A stretch of 64,000 nucleotides of DNA from Streptomyces litmocidini. Lineage in GTDB: Bacteria; Actinomycetota; Actinomycetes; Streptomycetales; Streptomycetaceae. Location of the stretch: the NCBI RefSeq assembly GCF_014649755.1, contig NZ_BMTQ01000015.1, forward strand, positions 62,001-126,000, written 5' to 3'. The notes under the pieces are model-generated. The model did not search any database. It had not been told where the DNA came from and saw only the letters and a program-made list of their open reading frames with translations. Each line of letters opens with the position of its first letter. Positions within the stretch are counted from its first letter, which is position 1. Of the stretch, positions 24,943 through 32,699 are shown one piece after another. The position numbers and the translations under genes were made by a program.

Positions 24943-25386
24943 TCACCCTCGCCGGTCCAGTGCGGCGAGCAGCTCGCTCGCGCGTCCGTCCGCCGCGGCG
25001 AAGGCGAGGTGGTCGTGGTAGTCGCGGGTTTCGATGATCAGGCCCTCCCGGACGCGCAGCACTTGGATGTTGGCGGTGCGGAAGGTGCGGCCGGTGGCGG
25101 GGTACAGGCCCTCGTAGTCGAACTCGGCGATCACCACCTCGGGGTCGGCGGTCTCGTGGACGCGGATGTTCTCGGCCCGTAGGCGAATCGCGTCGGAGGC
25201 CTCCAGAGCCTCGAAGCGCTTGCGGAGCTCCGCCCGGCCGTGGACGCGGCGAGGAGGAACCGGCGAGAAGACGATCTCCACCTCGGCGTCCTCCGCGTAG
25301 AGCCCGGGAAGCTCGCTCCACCTGCCCGCCGAGATGAGGCCCGTCAACTTCCCGAAGATCTCGCGGGGCGTAGCTGGTGCGGACAT
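24943..25386 (-). CDS. SnoaL/NTF2-like protein
   Basis: The 147-residue protein fits the cone-shaped NTF2/SnoaL fold: an N-terminal helix (EIFGKLTGLISAGRWSELPGLYAEDAEVEI), a RVHGRAELRKRFEAL helix and the strands VVIAEFDYEG, FRTANIQVLRV, GLIIETRDYHDHLAFA. Members act as isomerases, cyclases or small-molecule binders; the specific reaction cannot be read here. It is divergent from a TetR gene, with two direct operator-like repeats in between, so it is probably induced by a ligand. It ends 238 bases before the oxygenase pair. Confidence 0.82.
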   Translation of the reverse strand: MSAPATPREIFGKLTGLISAGRWSELPGLYAEDAEVEIVFSPVPPRRVHGRAELRKRFEALEASDAIRLRAENIRVHETADPEVVIAEFDYEGLYPATGRTFRTANIQVLRVREGLIIETRDYHDHLAFAAADGRASELLAALDRRG

Positions 25387-25417
25387 CGCTGACCTCCGTG
25401 ATCCCGCCGCCTACAAT

Positions 25418-25464
25418 CGGATAGGCGACTCCGTTTCTGACGATACGGATAGGCCACTCCGTTT
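25418..25464. promoter_or_regulatory. Two direct operator-like repeats between snoaL-like and tetR genes
   Basis: CGGATAGGCGACTCCGTTT (25418-25436) and CGGATAGGCCACTCCGTTT (25446-25464) differ at one base and start 28 bases apart. Each copy has CGGA-N8-TCCG symmetry, as expected for a TetR dimer site. Confidence 0.72.
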
Positions 25465-25486
25465 GTCCAGACATGGCGAGGCTCAC

Positions 25487-26113
25487 GTGACGACAGATCA
25501 GACTCCCCCGGACACCGGCACGAAGCCCCTCCGTGCCGATGCCCGGCGGAACCGCGCACGGCTGTTGGAGGTCGCCGAGGCGGTCTTCACCGAGCGGGGC
25601 ACCGGCGCGTCCACGGAGGAGATCGCCCGGGAGGCGAAGGTCGGCATCGCCACCGTGTTCCGGCACTTCCCCACGAAGGAGGCCTTGTGGGAAGCGGTGC
25701 TCGTCCGACGATTGCAACGACTGGCCGAGGAGGGGCGGCGCCTCATGACCGAGTCCGGGCCGGCGCACGCCTTCTTCGCCTTCTTCGACCTGGTACTGGA
25801 CCAGTCTCCCGTCAAGAACGCCTTCGCCGCAGCGCTCGCGGACGCGGGAGTCGACGTCCGGGCCGCCACCTCCGAGGCCGGGCGCGCCCTGCGCGAGGTG
25901 CTCGTCGCCCTCCTCGACGGCGCCCAACGGGCCGGCGTGGTGCGACGGGACCTGGAGGTGCCGGAGCTGACGGCGATCCTGGTGGGCACCTGCCGCATGC
26001 TGGAGCACCTGGACGGCCACCCGGAGTCCGCGAAGCGCGCCCGGGCGGTGGTCCGCGACGGGATGCGGGCGCACCCCGGGAGCCGGGGAGGGCGAGGACG
26101 TCCGCACTCCTGA
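25487..26113 (+). CDS. TetR-family regulator divergent from the SnoaL-like gene
   Basis: The 208-residue protein has the TetR HTH at residues 17-63 (RNRARLLEVAEAVFTERG; STEEIAREAKVGIATVFRHFPTKEAL) and a helical ligand domain. It belongs to the group with an SBP-like C-terminal domain (AILVGTCRMLEHLDG). The GTG at 25487 is chosen since it places the HTH at the normal position; the frame opens at 25334 inside the divergent gene. Two direct repeats with dyad symmetry lie immediately upstream. It probably represses itself and the SnoaL-like gene. Confidence 0.88.
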   Translation: MTTDQTPPDTGTKPLRADARRNRARLLEVAEAVFTERGTGASTEEIAREAKVGIATVFRHFPTKEALWEAVLVRRLQRLAEEGRRLMTESGPAHAFFAFFDLVLDQSPVKNAFAAALADAGVDVRAATSEAGRALREVLVALLDGAQRAGVVRRDLEVPELTAILVGTCRMLEHLDGHPESAKRARAVVRDGMRAHPGSRGGRGRPHS

Positions 26114-26512
26114 CGAAGGGGGTGTCCGATCCGTGGTCGTCAGCGTTCCGCAAGCGAAAACAAGCCTTTCCCGGACGGAGCGCCCAAGAAGGTACGGGGC
26201 GGTGCTGCTGCCGCACGTGCCCTGGGCCTGGCCTTCGCGGCGGCGGGGTGCCGGCCGAGGCCAGGGACGGTTCCGAACCCTCTCCGGATGCCTGACCTCG
26301 GTCCCGTGGAGGGCGCGGTCCTGTCGGAGCCGTCCCATCGAGGCGCCCGGCTCTCAGGAGGTGCGGTCGCAAGCCGCGCCGGACAGGGACGGTCACGCGG
26401 CGGGGCACGACCGGCGGATGCCGAAGCCGGGGGCCGTCTGAGTACGATCGCCCACGCCGGTCTGAGTACGACGACGGTTGCCCGCCGCGGGCGGTGTCGT
26501 CAAGGTGGCGGC
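26114..26512. other. Intergenic stretch with a 12-base direct repeat
   Basis: No gene is supported. GTCTGAGTACGA occurs exactly at 26436-26447 and 26460-26471, 24 bases apart and 42-77 bases upstream of the next start codon, so it may be part of a promoter. Confidence 0.5.
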
Positions 26513-27247
26513 ATGCGTCGATCACTGCTGCTCGTTCCGCTGCTGCTGTTCGCCGTCGGCTGGGGGGTGGTGCAGTTCTCCGAGGACGAGGGGACGGCCG
26601 TCACCCGGGAGGTGGCCAGGAAAGCGGGGCAGCGACTGTCCGGTCAGCGTCCGCGCACGGCGCAGGAGGTCGGACGCTCCGCCTCCCTCATCGACGGAGT
26701 CGAGGTACTGCGGGTGACGGGCACCTCGACACACGACGGGGACGGCATCGACGTGGTCGTCCGCACCTCCGGCTTCGTGTACGAGGGGTTGGTCTTCCCC
26801 GAGCAGCACGTGGTGCGGCACTGCTTCACGGTGCGGGTGTCACCCACGTCGGAGTGGGACGAAGACCCCCGTGAGGTGGACTGCCCGGACGGCCCGGCAC
26901 TGGCCTTCCCCCCACCACCCGAACCGCCCCGGCTGCCGTACGACGAGCTCCGCGCGAAACTTCCCCGCGTGCCCGAGGGAGGCCGGGTGGACGAGGCCGA
27001 GGTGCGCCGTGCGCTCGCGGCCCTGGACATGGATCCGGCGATCCGTACCGAGGTGAAGGCGGAAGGCGGCCGGGTCGGCGTCCTCCTGCTGGTCCCGGGC
27101 AACGGCTTCGACGCGCAGGACTGCCTGCTCGCCCGCGTGGATCCCGGCGCCACCGAGGTGTGGGTGCCGCCCCGGATGCACCGGATGCCCGGGGAGGGCG
27201 GCTGCTCCGTCGCCAACGCCCTGGACCCGAAACCGTCACCGCACTGA
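26513..27247 (+). CDS. Membrane-anchored or secreted protein of unknown function
   Basis: The 244-residue protein begins MRRSLLLVPLLLFAVGWGVVQF, a basic start and hydrophobic segment that could be an uncleaved signal anchor or a signal peptide; there is no lipobox Cys. The outer part has two short cysteine pairs (HCF, DCP; DCL, GCS) and a proline-rich centre (PPPPEPPRLPYDE). No enzymatic motif is recognised. AAGGTGG precedes the ATG at 26513; the frame opens at 26288. An FKBP gene follows 117 bases later on the same strand, which fits an extracytoplasmic folding context only loosely. Confidence 0.68.
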   Translation: MRRSLLLVPLLLFAVGWGVVQFSEDEGTAVTREVARKAGQRLSGQRPRTAQEVGRSASLIDGVEVLRVTGTSTHDGDGIDVVVRTSGFVYEGLVFPEQHVVRHCFTVRVSPTSEWDEDPREVDCPDGPALAFPPPPEPPRLPYDELRAKLPRVPEGGRVDEAEVRRALAALDMDPAIRTEVKAEGGRVGVLLLVPGNGFDAQDCLLARVDPGATEVWVPPRMHRMPGEGGCSVANALDPKPSPH

Positions 27248-27364
27248 ATGCCTGACCCCACTGGGGGGATCCGCCTCCTCGGTAGCGTGGTGGTCCACGG
27301 CATGGAGCGACCATGCGCCGCCGGCCCGTACGAGGGCTTCCGGCAGAGAGCGAATGAGGCTGCG

Positions 27365-27745
27365 ATGAGTGAACTGACGAAGCCCGGGATCGTCCTTCCG
27401 GAGGGTGCCGCTCCCACCGAGTTGACCGTCCGCGACCTCGTCGTCGGAGACGGGCTGGAAGCGAAGCCGGGCAGGGTGGTCCGGGTTCACTACGTCGGGG
27501 TCGTCTTCGAGTCGGGAAAGGAGTTCGACGCCTCCTGGGACCGCGACCAACCGTTCAAGTTCGCCCTGGGCGGCGGCAGGGTCATCAAGGGCTGGGACCG
27601 CGGGATCAGGGGGATGAAGGTCGGAGGCCGGCGCGAGATCATCGTTCCCCCGCGCCTCGGCTACGGCAACCAGTCGCCCTCGCCGTCGATCCCGGCGGGT
27701 TCGACGCTCGTCTTCGTGGTGGACCTGCTCTCGGTCGCGGTCTGA
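27365..27745 (+). CDS. FKBP-type peptidyl-prolyl cis-trans isomerase
   Basis: The 126-residue protein is a single FKBP domain: VVRVHYVGVVFESGKEFDASW, then PFKFALGGGRVIKGWDRGIRGMKVGGRREIIVPPRLGYG and IPAGSTLVFVVDLLSV. The substrate-pocket residues of the family (Tyr, Phe, Asp, Val-Ile, Trp, Tyr) are in place, so it should isomerise Xaa-Pro bonds. There is no signal peptide; it is cytoplasmic. The ATG at 27365 has GAGG upstream; the frame opens at 27248. Confidence 0.93.
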   Translation: MSELTKPGIVLPEGAAPTELTVRDLVVGDGLEAKPGRVVRVHYVGVVFESGKEFDASWDRDQPFKFALGGGRVIKGWDRGIRGMKVGGRREIIVPPRLGYGNQSPSPSIPAGSTLVFVVDLLSVAV

Positions 27746-28008
27746 GGCGCACCGTCGCCCGGCCCGTACGAAGACCGCAGGAACCGACGCGGCGCGGACC
27801 GCGAGCCGACGCCTCCGGCTCCTCCTCCACGGCCGGTTCTCCACATCCCTCGCACCGGGTCGCCACCATTGTGAAGAGGGCCGCTTCCACCACGGGCCCG
27901 GGGCGCTTCGCGGCCGATCGTGCCGAGTCGGCCGAGGACCGGGGTGGCCGGATCGCCCGCCGGACTTCGCCGACGGGGTGAATCAGCCGTAGGGTGCGGG
28001 GCGTGGAC

Positions 28009-28419
28009 ATGCGAACGATCATCGAGGACCTGGCGGAGGAAGCCGAACGGCAGATCCGCGACCAGACGTGGATTGTCACTCTCGCCGACAGTGACGTCGC
28101 CGCGAAGGCCGCCGCCGACCTGCACGCCGCCATCGGTCCTTCACAAACCCAGGAGGAGCTGCCCACCGTCGAGCGGCTGGCGCACTTGCGGGAAGCACTC
28201 GCCGTCCTGGCCATCGCCCTCGCCCACGTCCACGGACGCCTGGCCTGGTTCCTCGGCGCGGCCACCACGGCGCTCACGCCGATCCTCCACTGGCGCGCCC
28301 TCCCCGCCGAAGGCGGCTTCACCTTCGGTGCCTTCACCCCGACCCTCCAGCAGTACGCGGAAGCCGAAGAAGCGGTCCGACGGCTCCAGCGCACCCTCAC
28401 GGGCATCACGGTCGCCTAG
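28009..28419 (+). CDS. Small helical protein of unknown function
   Basis: The 136-residue protein is predicted to be mostly helical: an acidic N-terminal helix (IIEDLAEEAERQI), a middle helix (VERLAHLREALAVLAIALAHVHGRLAWFLG) and a C-terminal helix (YAEAEEAVRRLQRTL). The ATG at 28009 is chosen; a GTG 15 bases upstream is also in frame and the Shine-Dalgarno sequence is poor. Similar proteins occur as conserved hypotheticals in Streptomyces, but I recognise no function. Confidence 0.6.
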   Translation: MRTIIEDLAEEAERQIRDQTWIVTLADSDVAAKAAADLHAAIGPSQTQEELPTVERLAHLREALAVLAIALAHVHGRLAWFLGAATTALTPILHWRALPAEGGFTFGAFTPTLQQYAEAEEAVRRLQRTLTGITVA

Positions 28420-28540
28420 GACTCGTCCGGCCGACCGCGGCGGTGGACCGGTGGGGCGGGGTGCCCGGGTGGGCATCCTCGTGACGTTCTTCGCGGCGCC
28501 GGCGAAAGCCGACGCCGGCGCCCCGTCGGCCCGTGCCTCC

Positions 28541-28602
28541 GGGGCCTGTCTTCCGGATCAGGCCCCGCTCCCCGATCCGGCCCGATCCGAAGGACAGGTC
28601 CT
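28541..28602. terminator. Nested inverted repeats between convergent genes
   Basis: GGGGCCTG (28541-28548) pairs with CAGGCCCC (28559-28566). A longer imperfect pairing exists between 28543-28559 and 28586-28602 (CCTGTC...GGATC with GATCC...GACAGG). It lies just beyond the stop of the reverse-strand small gene. Confidence 0.5.
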
Positions 28603-28846
28603 AGTCCCCCTCGGCGTCGCCCCTCCGTCCGAGCGGGCGGCGCTGTTCCTCGCGGCCCAGGCCCGGGGACTGGCGTTTGGCGCTCATGCCGCCCTCGTCG
28701 TCCGCCGTGTCGCCCCTGCGGCTCCGTTCCGCCTCCTCGGCCTCCCGGCGCGCCTCCGCGTCGCCGCTTTCGCCGACGGCTTCGGAGGGGGTGGTCCGGG
28801 GCGGCGTGTCCGCGGGCAGCGTGCGTCGGCGCTCGTGGTGGCCCAT
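28601..28846 (-). CDS. Small hydrophilic, charge-rich protein
   Basis: The 81-residue protein is almost all charged and polar residues (MGHHERRRTLPAD start, EARREAEEAERSRRGD centre, GREEQRRPLGRRGDAEGD end) and is probably disordered. A very good Shine-Dalgarno (AGGAGGAG) lies 6 bases before the ATG, which supports translation. No family recognised. It is downstream of a VOC protein gene on the same strand, 84 bases away, and may be cotranscribed with it. Confidence 0.55.
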   Translation of the reverse strand: MGHHERRRTLPADTPPRTTPSEAVGESGDAEARREAEEAERSRRGDTADDEGGMSAKRQSPGLGREEQRRPLGRRGDAEGD

Positions 28847-28930
28847 GTGGTCTCCTCCTGTCTCGTGCGCTGTCTCGTGCGGGCCGCCTCGCGCGGAGGG
28901 GCCCGCATGGGGAGCGGCTGCCCCTTGGTG

Positions 28931-29338
28931 TCACGGTGAAACACCGCGCACGGGGGCCAGTACGAAGGTGTGACCGGCCGGATCCATATAGCGGCGCGCA
29001 TCGGTGCGCCGGTCCGTCCGGGTGCCGTTCTGCTCGGCGGTCACCGGGCGCGCGCCCAGGGAGACCGCTTCGCGCTCGGCCTCGTCGAGCGCGTCGGGAG
29101 CCACGACGATCCACAGGTGGGCCTGCTGGGAGTCGTCGGGCCGGGGCCAGCTCGGCGGCGCGTGGCCGGGGTCGCGGTGGATGCCCAGGACGATTCCGGC
29201 GGAGCCGGAGATCAGCAGGAGGTCGGGGTCTCCACCGCTCGGCTCGACGGTGGCGTCGAGCAGCTCGGCGTAGAAGCGGGCGAGGGGTTCGGGATCGGTG
29301 CTGTCGAGGACGAGGACGCCGGTCTTGGAAACGGTCAT
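28931..29338 (-). CDS. VOC-superfamily (glyoxalase/bleomycin-resistance-like) protein
   Basis: The 135-residue protein shows the paired beta-alpha-beta-beta-beta modules of the VOC fold: TGVLVLDSTDPEPLARFYAELLDA, then LLISGSAGIVLGIHRD, then HLWIVVAPDALDEAEREAVSLGARPV and MDPAGHTFVLAP. VOC proteins are metal-dependent lyases, dioxygenases or drug-binding proteins; metal ligands (His/Glu) are only partly visible. The ATG at 29338 fits the usual VOC start; no strong ribosome site is seen. It is encoded 224 bases after the TPR ATPase gene on the same strand. Confidence 0.82.
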   Translation of the reverse strand: MTVSKTGVLVLDSTDPEPLARFYAELLDATVEPSGGDPDLLLISGSAGIVLGIHRDPGHAPPSWPRPDDSQQAHLWIVVAPDALDEAEREAVSLGARPVTAEQNGTRTDRRTDARRYMDPAGHTFVLAPVRGVSP

Positions 29339-29562
29339 GGTCTGCGTGTGCCCGCTCACGCCCTTTGCAGACAAGGGGAGTTGTCCTCCGGTCGCCATCG
29401 AGGCGTGGCCTCTGTCCGCGATTCCCCTCCGCTCGGGGTCCCGGTGCGCACCAGTGCGGCCGGTGGGGCGGATCTCGACGCCGGGGGACTCTCCCCCTTG
29501 CGACACGGCTGAAGCGCGTCGGGGTTCCGGGTCCCTCGGGACGCCGCCGTCATGACCGTTCC

Positions 29563-31977
29563 TCACCTCGGCCCGGTGGTCGCCGCCACGATCTCGGCCC
29601 GTCGCACCCTGGCCCAGGCGTAGTCCGGGTCCATGGCGAGCGCCCGGTCCAGGTCCGCGAGCGCCAGACCGCTCCGGCCCAGGGCGTGCTGTGCGAGGGC
29701 GCGGCTGCCGAGGGCCCAGGTGTAACCGGGGTCGAGCTCCAGGGCGCGATCGTACTGGGCGACGGCCTCCACGTACCGTCCCCGTTCCCGCAGCGTCTCG
29801 CCCCGCTCGCCCACCAGCCACGGATCGTTCGGGGACAGGTCCTGCGCCCGGTCCAGGTCCACCAGCCCGCCGGCGGCGTCGCCCAGCGCGCGCCGGAGCC
29901 GCGAGCGCCGCACCAGGGCCCACACGTAGTCCGGTTCCAGCGACAGCGCCCGGTCGAGATCGGTCAGCGCCTCCCGGGGACGACCGAGCCGACGCAGCAC
30001 GTCCGCGCGGCTCGCCAGGGCCCAGGTCGTCGCGGGGGCGATGCCGAGGGCCCGGTCGAAGTCCGCCAGGGCCTCGTCCAGCCGGCCCGCCACCCGGTGT
30101 GTCTCTCCCCGTTGCCCCAGGGCCCGCTCCCCGTCGGATGCCAGGTCGCAAGCCCGGTCGTGGTCCTCGAGCGCCCTGTCGAAGGCCCCCAGGTCGCGAT
30201 GGGTCACCGCCCGCCCCGTGTACGGCCGGGGAGCGTCCGGCGTCAGCGCGATCGCCTGGTCGAAGTCGGCGAAGGCCTCCGTGTACTCCCTGCGCCGACG
30301 GTGCGCCTCCCCCCGGACCGACAGCGCCCCGGTCCGCTCGGAGTCGGTGAGTCCGGCCTGGCCGAGGAGCATGCCGAGCACCGCGATCGTGCCGCGCTCC
30401 TCGTCCCGCAGCGCGCCGAGCAGCCCCCTCCCCCACTCGCGCAGCACCGCCGCGTCGCCGTCCTCCCCCGCCGCCGCGACGGTGCCCGCCCAGCGGCGGG
30501 CCACCTCGGGTCCCTCGTCGCAGGCGTCGATGCCGTCGCGCAGGACGGCGGGCAGTGCCTCGCGCGGGTTGGCGCACAGCAAGTGGTACGCCTCCTCCAG
30601 GCGCGCCGCCCGCCAGCCCTCCTCGGACCAGCGCAGGTGCCGGGTGAGTCCCCGGCCCTCGGCCTCCCGGCGGCCCGTGTAGCACCGCGCGAGCCGTTCG
30701 TGCGCTACCCGCCAGCGGCCGGCGGACGTGGTCCGCTGCAGTCGCAGCATCGGAGCCCGTACGACGTCGTGGTACCGCGCCCGGCCGCCGAGGGCGTCCA
30801 CGAACGGCAGGGCCCGCAGCCAGCCGAAGAGGTCCGCACCGGCCTCGTCGGCCACCGCCCGGAAGACGTCCTCGTCCAGGCGGCGCGGCAGTGCCCCGGC
30901 AAGGGCCGCCGCCCGGCGCACCGGATCGCTCTCCCACTTCAGGAACCGCTCGACCGCCGTCGTGCTCGGGTCGTCGACGGCGCCGGCCTGCGCGGCGCTC
31001 TCCGCCAGGGTGGACACCAGGACGGGCAGGCCCCGGGAGAGCCGCAGCACGTCCCGCACCACGGACTCGGCCAGCACTCCGCGACCGCTCAGGAAGCTGC
31101 GGGTCTCCGACTCGGAGAACGGGGCCAGCGGAAGGTCGACGACGAGGTCGGCCCAGTCGGCCCAGTACGCCGGATCGAGGGAGCGCTGGCCGGCGAGGGT
31201 CACGACGACGTTGCCGGGCAGCGCCCCGTAACGCTCGCCCGCCAGCAGGTCGCACAGCCAGCGGTCCAGGAACGGCGCGGTCCGTTCGTACGTGTCGAGG
31301 AAGAGCGCCACCCAGGGGACCTCTGCCGCGATCCGGTCCACCTCCGCCACGAACACCGGGGTGAGGACCGACAGCGGATCGAGCACGAGCTGGACGTCGT
31401 CATGGCTGCGCAGCCGGGCGCTGAGCACGGTGCGCAGCCGGTCGGCGCCCTCCGCGATCTGGCCGGGGTCGAGCGCGCCCGCCAACGTCCCGACGACCGG
31501 CAGCATGCCCAGACCGGTGAGCGCCGCCTGGGCGGTGGCGCGCGCGGCCGGGGACGGCGCGCCCTGCCCTGCCGGGTCGCCGCCGGGGGCGCCGAGGGCG
31601 GACTCGGCCTCGTGCCGGCGCTGTCGGTAGGTGTGGAGCAGTCGGTCGACCGCCTTCAACGGGTGCCCGAGCTCGCCGGACCGGGCGCTGACCGCCGCCA
31701 TGACCTCCACGGCGCCGCCCACCGAGTCGTCGACGCGCGCGGTCACCGCGCCGTGCTCGCCGGCGATCCGTTCCAGCTCACGGACCAGGGAGGACTTGCC
31801 GATGCCGGCGTTGCCCCGGACGTGGAAGAGGAAGCGGTACGCCGGGTCCTCGGTCCCCAGGGCGAAGTTCCGGCGGTACGCGTCGAGTTCGGCTCCGCGT
31901 CCCAGGAATTCGGCGCGCCTGCGTCGCTGGATCAGCTCGCGCATCGACGGTCTCAGGGCGTTCGGGGCAGCGGTCAT
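29563..31977 (-). CDS. P-loop ATPase with C-terminal TPR repeats (STAND-like)
   Basis: The 804-residue protein has a Walker A motif GNAGIGKSS (Gly55-Ser62) and a Walker B candidate VALFLDTYE near residue 245-253, as in AAA16/STAND NTPases, then a winged-helix-like or helical middle and from about residue 510 at least eight TPR units (repeated pattern GDLxRALxDxDRAL, with 34-residue period). Such proteins are signal-transduction switches: the TPR domain senses or binds a partner and the NTPase oligomerises. No effector domain is visible. ATG at 31977 is preferred since the upstream extension to 32199 is low-complexity. Regulatory, stress or defence roles are all possible. Confidence 0.82.
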   Translation of the reverse strand: MTAAPNALRPSMRELIQRRRRAEFLGRGAELDAYRRNFALGTEDPAYRFLFHVRGNAGIGKSSLVRELERIAGEHGAVTARVDDSVGGAVEVMAAVSARSGELGHPLKAVDRLLHTYRQRRHEAESALGAPGGDPAGQGAPSPAARATAQAALTGLGMLPVVGTLAGALDPGQIAEGADRLRTVLSARLRSHDDVQLVLDPLSVLTPVFVAEVDRIAAEVPWVALFLDTYERTAPFLDRWLCDLLAGERYGALPGNVVVTLAGQRSLDPAYWADWADLVVDLPLAPFSESETRSFLSGRGVLAESVVRDVLRLSRGLPVLVSTLAESAAQAGAVDDPSTTAVERFLKWESDPVRRAAALAGALPRRLDEDVFRAVADEAGADLFGWLRALPFVDALGGRARYHDVVRAPMLRLQRTTSAGRWRVAHERLARCYTGRREAEGRGLTRHLRWSEEGWRAARLEEAYHLLCANPREALPAVLRDGIDACDEGPEVARRWAGTVAAAGEDGDAAVLREWGRGLLGALRDEERGTIAVLGMLLGQAGLTDSERTGALSVRGEAHRRRREYTEAFADFDQAIALTPDAPRPYTGRAVTHRDLGAFDRALEDHDRACDLASDGERALGQRGETHRVAGRLDEALADFDRALGIAPATTWALASRADVLRRLGRPREALTDLDRALSLEPDYVWALVRRSRLRRALGDAAGGLVDLDRAQDLSPNDPWLVGERGETLRERGRYVEAVAQYDRALELDPGYTWALGSRALAQHALGRSGLALADLDRALAMDPDYAWARVRRAEIVAATTGPR

Positions 31978-32090
31978 GCGGCTCAGTCTGGCAGCACCGG
32001 CGGCGGTCACGGCAGGGGACCGCCCGACGTGCGGGGCGCCCGCGCGGCTCCTGCGGGACCTCCCGGTGCGGTGCCGTCGGGGAGCGGGAC

Positions 32091-32125
32091 GGCGTCCGGC
32101 GTCCGGCGTCCGGCGTCCGGCGTCC
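32091..32125. repeat. Five-copy 7-bp tandem repeat
   Basis: GGCGTCC occurs five times in a row, about 115 bases upstream of the ATPase start on the other side of its promoter region. Slippage-prone low-complexity DNA. Confidence 0.8.
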
Positions 32126-32278
32126 GGGCGATGGTGGGGGTCAGCAGGTGGGAGGGGGCGCGTCCTGCGGTTGGCGACTGTTCGCCACCTCTCCCGCATG
32201 ACGAATGATGTGCCGTCCGTGCGCCATAGATTCCCTCTGAGTGCCAGTCGGTGCTCACCTCACAAGGCAGGAGTGCTC

Positions 32279-32608
32279 ATGCATGTTCGTCAGCGCGTCG
32301 CGGGGACCGTTGCCGCTCTCGCTCTCGCGGCGAGTGGTCTGCTGGCCGTCGCGCCCGCGGCCTCCGCGTCCGCGTCCGCCCCGGCGGCCCTCAGTTGTTC
32401 CGCCCGTCTGATCACCGGCAGCGGTGGACACCGGGGAGCCGAGATCAGGTGCACCGGGTCATCCTTCACCGGGGTCGTCGACTGCAAGCGCACCGACAAC
32501 GGCTACGTGTACCGGCACTTCGGCAACCGCGTGCCGTCCGGTGGCACGTCGACCGTCTGGTGCGACCTGAACGCCACCGTCGTCCAGGCCTACGGGACAC
32601 CCAGCTGA
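32279..32608 (+). CDS. Small secreted four-cysteine protein
   Basis: The 109-residue protein has a Sec signal peptide (MHVRQRV, hydrophobic core, ASASASA cleavage region near residue 31-34) and a mature part of about 75 residues with four cysteines (LSCSAR, IRCTG, VDCKR, VWCDL), which could form two disulfides. GGAG stands 6 bases before the ATG. It is divergent from the TPR ATPase. The family is unknown; small secreted cysteine-containing proteins in Streptomyces include enzyme inhibitors and structural peptides, but nothing here decides. Confidence 0.78.
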   Translation: MHVRQRVAGTVAALALAASGLLAVAPAASASASAPAALSCSARLITGSGGHRGAEIRCTGSSFTGVVDCKRTDNGYVYRHFGNRVPSGGTSTVWCDLNATVVQAYGTPS

Positions 32609-32641
32609 CCCGGACGTCCTGAGCGCGGGACCGCCGGCCAT

Positions 32642-32672
32642 GGCCGACGGCCGAGACCAGTCGGCCGTGGCC
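32642..32672 (+). terminator. Hairpin after the secreted peptide gene
   Basis: ACGGCCGA (32647-32654) and TCGGCCGT (32661-32668) pair over a 6-base loop, extended by GGCC/GGCC with one bulge, 33 bases after the stop codon. Confidence 0.6.
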
Positions 32673-32699
32673 GGACGTGCCTGACCGGACGGGCGTGGC

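Noticed and set aside
28936-32208. A 1090-codon open frame on the plus strand
   Set aside because: It runs antisense to the TPR ATPase and VOC genes, has no family motifs and an Arg/Gly/Val-biased composition; long antisense frames are expected in GC-rich DNA.
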